From assembly GCF_020740795.1 (NCBI RefSeq), contig NC_067285.1:40832511-40896510 (forward strand): a DNA stretch of 64,000 bases, written 5' to 3'. Under the pieces are notes generated by a model, which worked only from the letters and a program-made list of their open reading frames with translations, did not search any database and was not told where the DNA came from. This document shows positions 1 to 41,535 of this stretch, piece by piece. This DNA comes from Apus apus (Eukaryota > Chordata > Aves > Apodiformes > Apodidae). The translations under genes and the position numbers were made by a program. Numbering within the stretch: position 1 is the first letter of the stretch; every line of letters begins with the position of its first letter.

Positions 1-2711
1 CCAGGGCAAGGCCAGACAAGTCCTGAGGCCAGTGTTAAGCTACTGCCCAGCTGTGATTATTATTAGTGGTGTGAGGCCTGGTGTTGGTGTGTGCTGCACA
101 GAGCTTCTCTTTGCTGCAGGAGTGGGTGTGCAGGGTGTCCTCCCTGCACCCTTAGCCTTCTCATTGTCCAAACAGAAGCCAGTATTCCTTGAGCAGAGGG
201 GCAGCACGTTCGAAACAGACTCACTTTGATCCCAAGACTTATTCCTTATCTTTGTGACAGTCATCCAGTAAACCTGGGGGATCTGAGATGGTTTGTGTTT
301 TACGTCCCACCCTGCATTGGTTGCACTTTCTGCCAGGCTGTCTGAGACTCTGACAAGTGCCTTCTGTATGGCTTTGCTGTATTTTTTACAGCAGAGTTGT
401 AAGAATAAAACCAGCTTGTTTCACCTAAGGCTACAAAACACATCAAAGGGATTTCCAGCATGCCCACATAGCAAACAAGTTGGTATTGTGTCGGGACCAT
501 GGAAGGAAGGTCTGCAGAGGAATGATCTCACAGGCATTCTCTGGTGTAGATCTGGCACACGCCGTGGGCCCCGTTCTGTTCTAAAACCAACTTCTGCCTT
601 TGAAAGTTGGCATGCTCAGGTGTGTTCCTCCTGCTTGCTGTGCAGGAACCTTCTAACACCTGGAGCAGGTGGGTTCAGAGGCAAATCTAAAGGTGCTTTC
701 ACCATGAAGGAACTGAATGCAGAACTGTCAGAGTGGGAACAAGTCAAGTGTAAGCTTGCACCAGCAACCTCCTTTCTCCAGGAGTGAGAGCGCTGGAACT
801 GGCTGAAGCTCCTCTTCTGCTTTTTGGATCACAAGTTTCTGGTCATGGAATGGAAAAAGAATAGTTAATAGTTGGCCCAAATTCAGACATATTTAATTAT
901 AGATTCCTTTATTGCATGAAAGTTCTGGCTTTGTTTTGTGTATGTTTGCTGCCAGGTGAGGATAACCTACCATTCTAGAAAACCCCCGTGACAGGTAAGG
1001 AATGACAAGAAAATTAGGGGGTAAAATCCTAACCATTTCCGTTGGAAAAGTTGATCCCGGGTTGGTTGTAAAGATACTGAGATAGATCCAGACTTATGGC
1101 TCTGGTGGTTCTACGTGGCTTCCTAAGTGTGCTGCTGGCATCGATCCATTGGGTAAATGAGTGCTAAGAACTGGTTTTGCTGATGATGCAAAAGGGAAGA
1201 GTCCTTCCCCTAATGTCAGAGCAAAGCTGGCTCCACAGAGCCAACAAGGAATATAGTGCAGGAAATCTTCCATCCTCCCCAGACTTACTCTGCAGCTGGA
1301 ATTGCTGAGGTACCGGCGAAGCAAATATTTTACGGAAGCAGTCAGCACTTCCAAATATTTTCTTTTCTCTTTTAAGTCTAACAACAAAGTCAGATAATGT
1401 TTGTGTTTGCAGCCCATTGAGTTCATGCATTTAATGAATAATCCTGCAACCCGGAGATTCAGACCTTCCCTTAATCCCTGTTTGTTTGTAATTCTGCCAG
1501 TCACTGTCACTTTCAGGGTCCCACTGAAGGGAAGATCAACAAAGCTAATGCTCTACACTGCAATTGGCTTAATCATTTCAGGAGGCTGAAAGATATCCAG
1601 ACACAATGCATATGAAGACACAAAAATTGTTTTTTCTCTTGTCCTCACTCCTCGGTGTGGTTAAGCTACTGGGAAAGTGGAGTTGTGTCTGAACCTAATG
1701 GCTATGATTTTTATACCACCAAGGCTGCTGTGGTATTGTTAGAAAGTCATTCTGATGCTTCTGGAGTAAAAGGCAATTTCATGCAGTTCTTGAAGATAAG
1801 GGACCCTGTGCTTAACTTCATAGGATTTTTTCCTAGGGTTTATTTGAAGGCCCTAAAAAATCAAAGCACTGAAGTTCCAGCAGATCCCAGAACATAATGA
1901 GAACATCCTGTCATAATATTTTCCACTTGACACCCTGGGTGGTTTCTTTTGCAAGCACCAGTCCCTAATAATTAGACAGTCCCAGCAGTGCCACAAAAAT
2001 TTTGCATATCCACAGTTCCTGGGGAAATAAGTTAGAAGTTTAGACTGGCACTAAAGCTGTGCCTGGAATCAGCATTTGACTGACATGGTCCTTCTTGGAT
2101 TCCCTTTTCAAAAGACACTCTTCCAAATAAGCCTTAGTAGGAAAAAAATGAGGGCCTCTCATGGGTTTATAGAAGTGCATATATTGGCCTTTGTTGTAAT
2201 GAAGCAACCTGCTAGGTTTCTCATCCTAATTTTTTGGCAAAGGCTTCCCGGAAACCAACTGGGATTGTTGGCTTCCTGCTGAAGTGGGTGGGAGTCAGCT
2301 GCCGAAACATCTGGCCATCCACTCCTGATAGCCTCTTGTGCCAGATCTTTAGAAGGCATCAGCATCTTGAATTGTTATTTAAGGGTAGCTAGTAAGGAAC
2401 AAATTCAGCAGGTAAACCTCTTGTGGACCTGTTAAACTCTTCTAAATCTCTTGATTGAAACTTTTTGAAATCTGTTCAATGGGTGCAGCTAAATGGTAGA
2501 TCAGGTATGGCATAAAGCAGGTTGCTGAGGACATTTGTCAATCTGAGCTGCATTAGGCATAGCTAAAATCTGGATAAAATCTCAGTCTTTGGCTTTAGTA
2601 GGCTCGAAGCTACACAACAACTGTTTCTTGGCAGCTTTTTGTGTCTTTTTTGTGTCTGGCCCTGAAAGTCGGGCATCACAGGGCCCATCCACATGACCTC
2701 CTCAACACTGA

Positions 2712-3380
2712 AATCATAGAATCATAGAATGGTTTGGGTTTGGGTTGGAAGGGACCTTCAAGATCATCTTCTTCCAACCCCCCTGCGTGGGCAGGGACAC
2801 CTCCCACTAAACCAGGTTGCTCAGAGCCCCATCTAACCTGCCCTTCAACACTTCCAGGGATGGGGCAGCCACAACCTCCCTCGGCAACCTGGGCCAGGGT
2901 CTCACCACCCTCACATTAAAGAATTTTCTCCTCATGTCTCACCTAAATCTCCTCTCTTCCCATTTTAGTTCATTCTCCCTTGTCCTCTCACTCCAAGTCC
3001 TTTTCCAAAGTCCTTGCCCAGCTTTCCTGTAGCCCCTTCAGGAACTGGAAGGCTGCTAGAAGTTCTCCCTGGAGCCTTCTCTTCTCTAGGCCAAGCAGCC
3101 CCAACTCTCTCAGCCTGTCCTCATAGGAGAGCTGCTCCAGCCCTCTGATCATCTTTGTGGCCTCCTCTGGACTTTCTCCACGAGCTCCATGTGCTCCTTA
3201 TGTTGGGGGCTCCAGAACTGGACACAGTTCTCCAGGTGGGGTCTCAAAAGAGCTGAGTAAAGGGGGAGAATCTCCTCCCTTGATCTACTGGCCACACTTC
3301 TTTTGATGCAGGACATGGTTGGTTTCTGGGCTGCAAGCACACATTGCCGACTCATGTTGAGCTCCTGGCCCACTGGATGG
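2712..3380 (-). mobile_element. CR1 LINE, 5'-truncated
   Basis: The plus strand opens with 'aatcatagaatcatagaatgg' followed by 'ttggaagggaccttcaagat', the reverse complement of the avian CR1 3' end. The minus strand encodes degraded ORF2 C-terminal sequence (VASRSREEILPLYSALLRP). Inside the intron before ADAMTS3 exon 5. Confidence 0.9.
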
Positions 3381-4529
3381 ACCTGTTAAGCCTACGTAGT
3401 TTATTCCAGATGTGTTCTCTGTGCAGAGTCCTGTGTTACAAAGAAAAATATCCTCAAAAGCAGAATTCCTTGAGAATAGCTTCACCGTTTGTTTCACAAA
3501 GATGCTTTGCTCTTCAAAGCTCATGCTTTGCAAAATGAGCAAGGCTGCCTTCAAGGGTTTTAAACGTCATCTTCAGGGTGTGATAGAGCCACTGCTGTCA
3601 CAGGGAGCATCCTTTTCTCTGCACCTTTCTTGTATTTAATTGCAAGAAGAGCTCGTGTCCAGTAATTTCTCTTGTCACTGTTCTGGAAGCAAATGTCCAG
3701 AAGTTCAACAAAAAATAGACGAAGCCCGGCAGCAGCCTGAAAGATCTGAGCATGAAGACTGGGAAAAAGGGCAGAGAAAAACTTGGTGAGAGTGCTCACC
3801 TGCACCCTGGTAGACCTGGTTTTGAGAACTGAAGGAAATGTAGAGCTTCAAGAAACTGTAACTTGGAGAGAAAGCAATCATGGAAGCTTATATTCCTCCA
3901 GTGGTTAACAAGCAGAAAAATGTGCAACCGCTCCCTAGTGCAACTTTGGAAGTGACATTAGGAGTTGGCCTAGTTTTCTTTCTTTGAAAAGAGCATAATG
4001 GAATGTTTGCCTTGCTGCAGAATGTGGCTTGGGGACATTTGATACGTGAACACATTCTGTAGGAAGGGATATACATTGATCTCAGTTGGTTCCAAACTGA
4101 TTTTTCATCATATTCCTTTGAAATTAGTGCAGTCGTGGAGCTTCCCTAGGCCAGCAGTGTTTTCAGGAAAAGGCTGAATTAGGCAACTGGATTGAAATTT
4201 GTCAGTGGGTCGTAACCTTTTGCCAAAAAGAAGCTCTAGCTTAGGGCAGCCTGGGTGACCTCACCCTGCTGGGAGAGCCTGGATGTGTGGCCCGCGTGTC
4301 CCCTGTGCAGCCTCATCTCTCCCTGCTGGTGAGTTCTGTGCACTAAGGAATTTGAACCGCTTGCCTGCTAGCTCAGACTTCTGTTGAGGTGACAAAATGC
4401 CTCCAAAAGAGACTGGGGGAAAAGGCAGAAATCCAGCAGCAGCAGCTGTTGGATCTATTCAGCAGGATGAGATTAAGGCAAATCCCTTATCCCTGGGTCT
4501 GGTGCCCTGGAGAAGCAGTGTCTGGCTCT

Positions 4530-5830
4530 GCCGTGCGTGGTGTGATGTCGAGCAGTCAAGGACATGGGGTCATCAGGAGCAGTCAGCATGGTTTTATCAA
4601 GGGTAAATCATGTTTGACTAACCTCATAGCCTTCTATGAGGAAATTACTAGGTGGATGGATGATGGTAGAGCGGTAGATGTGGTATATCTTGATTTCAGT
4701 AAAGCATTTGACACCATCTCCCACAGCATCCTTGTAGATAAGTTGATCAAGAATGGGTTTGGTGATCAGGTAGTGAGGTGGATCAAGAACTGGTTGAAAG
4801 GAAGGAGGCAGAGAGTTGTAGTCAATGGGGCAGAATCTGGTTGGAGGTGTGTGACTAGTGGAGTCCCTCAGGGGTCGATACTGGGACCGGTGTTGTTCAA
4901 CATCTTCATCAACGACCTGGATGAGGGTACAGAATGTACCCTCAGCAAGTTTGCTGATGACACTAAGCTGGGAGGAGTGGCTGACACACTGGAGGGCTGT
5001 GCTGCCATTCAGAGGGACTTGGACAGGCTGGAGAGTTGGGCGGGGAGAAATCTGATGAAGTTCAACAAGGGCAAGTGTAGAGTTTTGCATTTGGGGAAGA
5101 GAAACCCCATGTTCCAGTACAGGTTGGGGGCTGACCTGCTGGAGAGCAGTGTAGGAGAAAGGGATCTGGGCGTCCTGGTAGACAGGAGGATGACCATGAG
5201 TCAGCAGTGTGCCCTTGTGGCTAAGAAGGCCAATGGCATCCTGGGGTGCATTAGAAAGGGTGTGGTTAGTCGGTCAAGAGAGGTTCTCCTCCCCCTCTGT
5301 TCTGCCCTGGTGAGGCCGCATCTGGAGTATTGTGTCCAGTTCTGGGCCCCTCAGTTCAAGCAGGGAACTGCTTGAGAGAGTCCAGCGCAGAGCCACAAAG
5401 ATGATTAAGGGAGTGGATCATCTCCCTGATGAGGAAAGGCTGAGGGAGCTGGGTCTCTTGAGCTTGGAGAAAAGGAGACTGAGGGGTGACCTCATCAATG
5501 TTTACAAATATGTAAGGGGTGAGTGTCAGGGAGATGGAGTTAGGCTTTTCTCAGTGTTGACCAGTGATAGGACAAGGGGTAATGGGATCAAATTGGAGCA
5601 TAGGAGGTTCAAGGTGAGTATTTGAAAAAATTTTTTTACTGTGAGAGTGACAGAGCACTGGAACAGGCTGCCCAGGGAGGTTGTGGAGTCTCCTTCTCTG
5701 GAGACATTCAAAACCCACCTGGACGCCTTCCTGTGTGATGTGCTCTGGGTGACCCTGCTCTGGCAGGGGGGTTGGACTAGATGATCTTTTGAGGTCCCTT
5801 CCAACCCCTAGGATTCTATGATTCTATGAA
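4530..5830 (+). mobile_element. CR1 LINE, 1.3 kb, with a long reverse-transcriptase reading frame
   Basis: The longest CR1 in the window, in the sense orientation of ADAMTS3. An open frame covering 4389-5375 holds reverse-transcriptase motifs: YLDFSKAFD (motif A), [20 protein letters not shown] (motif B) and FADDTK (catalytic motif C). A frameshift near 5370 separates the downstream part ([24 protein letters not shown]), and further breaks follow after 5620. The element ends with 'gattctatgattctatgaa' near 5830. It is 5'-truncated and not expected to be active. Confidence 0.93.
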
Positions 5831-8800
5831 ACTGCGTTCATCTCCACCTTGTTCTTAGGTCTCAGGGCCTCTTACTGTGTCCAAAGAGAGGATGCAACAT
5901 CCAGACATCCCCTGCTATTCCTTCAGCAGGTAAACACACAGGAGGAGCATCTACACATAAGGAATGCTGCTGATACCAATGGCGCTGTGTCACAATATTC
6001 AGCCCACCTATTTTACCCAAGAAACAAGACTGGAAGAACCTTCCATGAGAGCAATGCTTAGGGATCCCTTTAGGTATGCAGAGGTGTGACTGATGACAGT
6101 GTTCATGAAGTAAGACTTGAGCAGATCACAGCTGTATTTAATAGCAAGGTAAGAACTGTAGTTTCATTCTTGTAACCTAGAAAATATATAAATATATACA
6201 GGAAAGCATTTAGGAGGGGTATGGTTTTACCCAGTTTTTGACATAGGCATTTTGTGTTAAATGTAAAGTCTTTCTGAAAAAGGGTTTAGAAGGCAGGCAG
6301 ACTCTACTGAGCTGCTGAGGGGTGATGGCTTTTTGAATACACACACCTGGATTCACCAAGAGGCTCTGTAGTTGTGTTTGTGCTTGACAGAAACCTACTG
6401 TCAGACTCCAGCAGCAGGGTTCTGAGTCTCTCGAGGTGGCACGGGTGGGGTTTGCAGTGAATTATGAGGACAGGGCACATGGGGGACGTTCCCTGCTGGT
6501 GTGTCTCTGTTCCATTTCCACTACTTCATTTGCTACATGCACGGAACTCCTCCTGCCGTTTCTTGGCAGCGGAACTCCAGCTGGACCAGAGAAGGATGTC
6601 AGTCTTTCCTCTCCTCCTTTTTGCTTGAGGATGCCTGGTGGACAGCTCTGATGAGTGCTGTGAAAACAGGAAAAAACACCCAACCCACAGCTGCCCATGG
6701 GTGCTTTTCATCCTACCCAAATGTTGCCGTAACCGTTTCACTCGGCGAAAGAGCGGGGACTGATCTTTTTCTGACTGGTAAGATCGTGATGTAAAGGGTG
6801 CAGGTGACCAGCGAAAAATAAAAAAGGGAGAGATAATGAACCAGCTAATTCCAGAGTGAGATTAGGAAAGATGAGCCTGTCTAGCACAAATCTGCAAACA
6901 GACCCACTAGTTTCCTCAGCACGTATTGGATATCAATCACTCGGCGACAGGTGACACAGTCTCTGCTGTGCTGGACAGTGCACTCCAGCTGCTGGGTGGG
7001 CTTTGGTGTTTAACTTGCAAAGAGCCTTTGTCTTCAAAGGTTTAATTGAAATAATTCACCTCAGCAAGCGTTCCTGGGATCTCTTCTCACTTGTCAGAAG
7101 GGGGTCATTTCTCCAACTTTGGCCTGTGTCTGAATTCCAAAGAGTTTTATTTCTCTTGTTACCTGGTGACAGCAGCTCCAAGCTTCAGGTCAGGGAGTGT
7201 CCAGAAGCAGTCCTGGGGCATTCAGCTTGCAAATCCATGGGACTACCTGTGTCTAAATGTTCATTTCAGTACTGAAACCACCCTGGGTTTAAATATTTGC
7301 AGGTGGTATGCTCCCTGCAATGCTGATGCTCAGCACAGTTACACCAGCTTCAAGCACTGCAAGGTTTTCCCAAGTCCTGCCTTAACACGCGAAGTCAGCA
7401 GGCATGGGCAGATGTGTATGAGTGCACAATTTGGACTGAAAACAACTGTTTATCTTTTGTGCTTAGCAAGGCAGGTCAAGAGGAAAAGGGTGGTTGCATT
7501 TGTTATTAATTGCAAAACAGAAAGTCTGTGACAGTCTAGCTGAGCACAGCCAAGAGTCTTACTTTGGCATTAAGAGAGATTTTGTGCAAGAAACATCAGA
7601 CTGAGGTGTGTCCTTTTGTTATCAGCACCTGTAAGTACCCCTGAATTAGTTGAATGGAGAACATTGATGTCTTCACTGGCTGTAGCACTTACACTGCAGT
7701 AAGTAGCTCTCCACTAAGATTTTTTCCATACTGTTTTCCAAAAGTAATGATTATCAATTATGGTAAATAACTTCATGTTGATAGAGGTGTTTGAAACAGC
7801 CTTTAATGCCGTGAAAAGGTTCATTGACTTTCTGAGCTCTGCTTAAATTTCTACTCGTGTTGAGCAGGTGAATCATGAACAGTGACACAAAGAGAGATTT
7901 CATTACTTTTGTTAGTACCTGTGGCCTGGGTTTGATTCTGATTGCCTGACTCTAAAGGCACTGAAGTGCTGGGTTATGGAATATAGATGAACAGATAAAC
8001 CACTGGTAATACCTGGTATTTTCTGGGCAGGGCATAGCAATTTACAGGGGGTGCTTTTAGGGACAGGACCTCACAGCTTTGCTTCCCAGCCAGATCTGGG
8101 GATAGGCAACACACAGAGTGAGGCTTGCTAAGTAATTACTAGCTGGTAAGTAGCTCAAATCAGCCTTAAAGTCAACAGTTATTTTCCAGTGTTGCATAGT
8201 GCCAGGAACAGCAGACAAAAAACCTAAAAACTTAGGGATACTGTAGCTGGAGCAGGTACTGCTGAATATCCACAGAAGTCCTGCTGTGTTGCATGGAATA
8301 CAATGGCTTGGTTTTTACCATGGAGCCCAGCTGGGGAGGTTTGGGGTTTTTGTGGAAAGAAGTATGCAAGTTGCACCTCAGGAGGTGGGAGGCTCAAGGC
8401 TTGGGAATGTTTCCAGTCCTACTTTTTTTGCTTTTTTGGCCAAAAATGGTAATTACATTTCTTCCTAGAGTGAGGTTATTTTTTTCGTACTTTGTTGGGA
8501 TTGCACACTTGAAAAATATTCTGCGGGTGCACGAATGGAAAATACTGGCATCTTGAGAACACCCTCTGTGTGCAGAAAGTGGTGGGGGAAAAGGAATCCT
8601 TTCTTGCCTGCCTCTGCCTGCTCACATGCACAACCAACAAGGGCTTCTCCTCATCAGTGGAACCACAAACCCAGCTGTTTAGGCAGGGAGGTGACAGCCA
8701 AGCCCCAGGTGCTGCCCAGTGCAGATGGTTCTCAAGCTGCCCCAGGGTGTGGTGATCCCGTGAGGTTGCTGTGGGTCACCCTTGGGCAATGTTTGGAGTT

Positions 8801-10282
8801 GGGAGTTGGAGCTGGTCTCTGAATTTCCCACTTGTGTGCCATCACAGGGGTCACATTCTTGGAGCGAGAGGACTTGTGGTTTGGATTGTGGAGGGGTTTG
8901 CAGACCTGATCTGTCACCCACAGTGGTGGGTTAAGCTTCTGCAAACAGCTGGGGACAACCTTGCCATTTGATGTGGGGCTTGGGGAGAGCTATTGATGTG
9001 TTGTAGAGAGGAGGGAGAGGCTTCCCAGCTAGCTCAGCCAGCAGTTGAATCTGCTCAAGATGAATTAGTGTGGCCATCCAGCATGTTCTGCAACATTGGC
9101 CCTGGTCCTGCTGTCCTTCCACGAGCAAAACTTATATCCGGTTTACTGGGAGTCTTGCCTGAAAACATGTCAAGGACCAGTTTGTGTACCTGCAACCCTG
9201 GCTTTCTTCAGCTCCAGTGCAGAAGAAGAAGGGCTTGAAAGCTGTGCCCTCATGTGGGAAAATGCCCTGTCATTATATGAGTGAACAGAAATGGAAGGCA
9301 GTACCAGCCTCTCCTTTTCATCCTTTGGACACTGTTTGCTTTTGTTGGACTCACAGAGCAGGGAGATCCCTGTGGATTTAGGGGCTCTATTGTCTCTTTC
9401 TCCTAAATGGAAGAGTGGTGGAAGGGGGATGCTCCCAGAACAGCCCAGTTCCTAGTGAGGACCACAATACGCAGCTAGTGGTTTACACAGTGAGATGTTC
9501 CTCCTCACTGTGATTTGTCACTTAGAGCCCCTTGGTGAGCTGGCTCAGACTTAGGAAGAACTAAGTAACCTCCAGCTGTCACCTTTTTACTGTCCTAAGT
9601 GGAAGAAGTATCTTGAGTTGTTGCAGATACAGGCTATTGAGTGCATCCCCTTTAAAGCCAATTCAGAATTGTCCATCTGAACTCTGCCTCTTGACCCATG
9701 TCTTCAAGGGACTCTTCAAGTGTCCTGTGATGCTCAAAGGAGAGGATTTTCCAACACCTGCTTCGTAAACAATGAATGACAAACAAGTCAGAAATTCTAG
9801 CTTAGCTGTTCCACTGACAAGGTATGAGGAGGAAACAGACAACACTGGTATTTGAGATCCTCTCAGTATGAATTGGGGCTGACCACCTTGCTTCTGAGCC
9901 CTGCAGGCACAAGTTAAGCATTGCACAACATGCCCAGTGGATGCTGAGGCACTCTAGAGCCCATGCCTGATGTGCTGCAGAAAGAGGAAGTGGGAAACTC
10001 TGGCTTGGGCAGTGAAGTGTTTGGCCTGAATCTCCTTCGGTGTGAATATTAAACTTGGATTAAGAGCTGTTTGATCAATCACAGAACCATATGGTTGCGT
10101 GCATTTTCTTCATTGGGTATCTGGTGATTTCCCCCACCCCTGCACCACTGGAATGATCTTTTCAGAGTTCCTGATTTATTTCATCCGAAGAACCGGGGAC
10201 TCTGCAGGGGGAGGATCTGGTGCAGGAGGATGTTTCTCAAGTGGAAGTGGAGTAGAGGCTGATGTCTTTCTCTTTCTTGCAG

Positions 10283-39622
<29,340 letters not shown>

Positions 39623-40365
39623 GTGTGAGTGCCTTGGGGAGGACAGAGGCTTTGTTTGGGGTGTCACTTCCTTCCTTCTGGAGACTCTGGTGCATGCTGC
39701 TTTCCACGAGCAGGACGCTGCAGGTCATCAACTGGTTTCCCTTGTAAATACAAAGACCAAGAAGTGCTGGTTCACTTTCTAGTTGCTACCGTCCTCCTGG
39801 CTAGCTTGGGCACACGGGAGGGAAGCACCAAAGAATATCCCAAACAGGGAGTAGAAGTTACTGAGGGCCCCAGGCAAGCTCTGGTACAGAAAGGTGGCCC
39901 TGACCTCAGCACTCACCTCCCTGGTTTTGGTTCTAAACACATGTAGAAAATGCCCCACGACAGGAGATACCGACGTTTACACTCCACAACATCCTTCCGC
40001 AGTGGAACAACTGAATCCATGAGACTTGTTTTGCTAATTTATCTCTAGAAATGGATCTTGTATGAGCAGATTTGCAGCTGGTGTGTAAATACTGTCTTAT
40101 TGCAGAAAATCAGTCTTATTTTTTCAGAGTCTCTGTGCTGTCAGACAGCTGTTTCCCTACGTTGTGTTCTGGACAGTTGCTGGTGCCTGCCATGGAGAAC
40201 TGCCTTAGGGACATTCCCAGAGCTGAGTTTTCAAGCAGTGTTGTCCTAAAAGGAGGAGTTCCATTTTCACAGGAATTACACCTACTGACACTTGGAAAGG
40301 GTTTTTCTTGTTTGTTTGTTTCTTTGGGTTTTTTGTATCAACAATGTGATGCTTTCTTTTGAAAC

Positions 40366-40379
40366 GGGGGGGGGGGGGG
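40366..40379 (+). repeat. Poly-G run of 14 in the ADAMTS3 3'UTR
   Basis: Fourteen consecutive G between 'gaaac' and 'cggaaacc'. In RNA it would be in the sense strand. Confidence 0.9.
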
Positions 40380-41507
40380 CGGAAACCAATAAGTGCAAAC
40401 CTCGAGGTCTGAGTCTAGTTAGAGCCACCCACCCAGTGCTAACAAGAAATAGCTGTGGCAAGACTTACAGTAGAATTTATTGTTATATATATATATTATT
40501 TTTTCCTTCTGGAAGCATTGATTTAAAGGTGAGAGAGATATTTATTTTTTCTGCATGGTTCACCTCCAAACCTCCACGACCACAATGCATCTGACTGCAA
40601 TAATGTACTCGTAATTTATGTCAGTAACCATCTGTTCACAGGCCACCCAACCACGCTCTCTCCTGTGTGTTGCTGTAAAGTACTTGTATATAGGATTGAG
40701 AACTTAAAAGATATTTATTAAAAGTTGATTTCTTGATAGTATTTTATGTGCTAAATATTTACACTAAGGGCAGTTGGCTATTCTTTTTGCCAAGATAAAA
40801 TAGAGAGATGGAATTAGATCCCTGTACATGCTATGTCATATGGATAGAACAGAAATTTAAGCTAACTCAACTACTGTAGATAAATTGTTGCTCTTATTCT
40901 ATTAAAAAGGAAGTGTCTTGTGACAGTTTTTTATTACAGGCATCTTCAGTTTCTAAACAGGTTATTCAAGTTTCAGGTGCAATGTTTGCTTCCCCTTGAA
41001 AAGTCCTCGTGATGGACACATTTACAAGCCCAGGGAGTGTGTACCTCTAAAATGCTGCCTTGTAGCTTAGGAGCCCAAGGATGAACTTCTAGAAACACCT
41101 GAAGGCTGGAAATGGTTGTCAGAAGAGTTCTGAAGGAAAGGCACTGCAGGTAGGTTCATCCTGCTGGAGAAGGGTGGGGTCACACCCTGCAGGACACATC
41201 TGGGCCTCTTGAGAAATGCTGCTACCTTTCTGCAAGGCTTTTGAAGGTCCAAGAAAGGAGTATTAAACAGATGGTGCAGACAATCCCTGAGCCTCAGACA
41301 GACAAGTAAGGTGTGTTTGTTTCTATGAATTTCCAAAAAAAGTCAAATTCTCTTTTCTCTCGTCTTTACCTTCTATACATATATATATATACAATGTGGG
41401 TGTGGAGAATCCTCGTTACCTCTTTGGTTTCTTTCCTGCCGAGCTCATTTCTCTTCCTAGAAAGTGTCCACTACTGATACTGTTTGTTGTACTGGGGAGC
41501 ACGTAGC

Positions 41508-41513
41508 AATAAA
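41508..41513 (+). terminator. Poly(A) signal AATAAA, likely main 3' end of ADAMTS3
   Basis: Canonical hexamer in 'gtagcaataaattc' at the end of a long non-coding stretch after the ADAMTS3 stop, followed by a T/G-rich segment suited to cleavage near 41530. Another AATAAA lies at about 41959. Confidence 0.6.
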
Positions 41514-41535
41514 TTCTTGAACATATCAAGTCTTT

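Larger units (their letters stand above)
1..10282 (+). other. ADAMTS3 intron upstream of exon 5 (partial)
   Basis: No exon of ADAMTS3 or of any other gene is recognised here. Open frames are short and resemble no family I know. The only identified content is two CR1 copies, at 2712-3380 (minus) and about 4530-5830 (plus). The remaining prodomain exons must lie before position 1. Confidence 0.75.
39623..41535 (+). other. ADAMTS3: ADAMTS3 3'UTR (predicted)
   Basis: Non-coding continuation of the last exon. AT-rich in its middle part, with a TA run near 40485 and ATTTA-type elements around 40540. It holds a run of 14 G at 40366-40379 and weak poly(A) signals ATTAAA near 40715 and 40898 before the AATAAA at 41508. 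The 3' end is inferred from that signal. Confidence 0.7.

Noticed and set aside
1-10282. Missing ADAMTS3 prodomain exons
   Set aside because: I looked for the conserved prodomain segments (for example the YVGDI..IPGTSVAISNCDGL region) and found no match in this intron.
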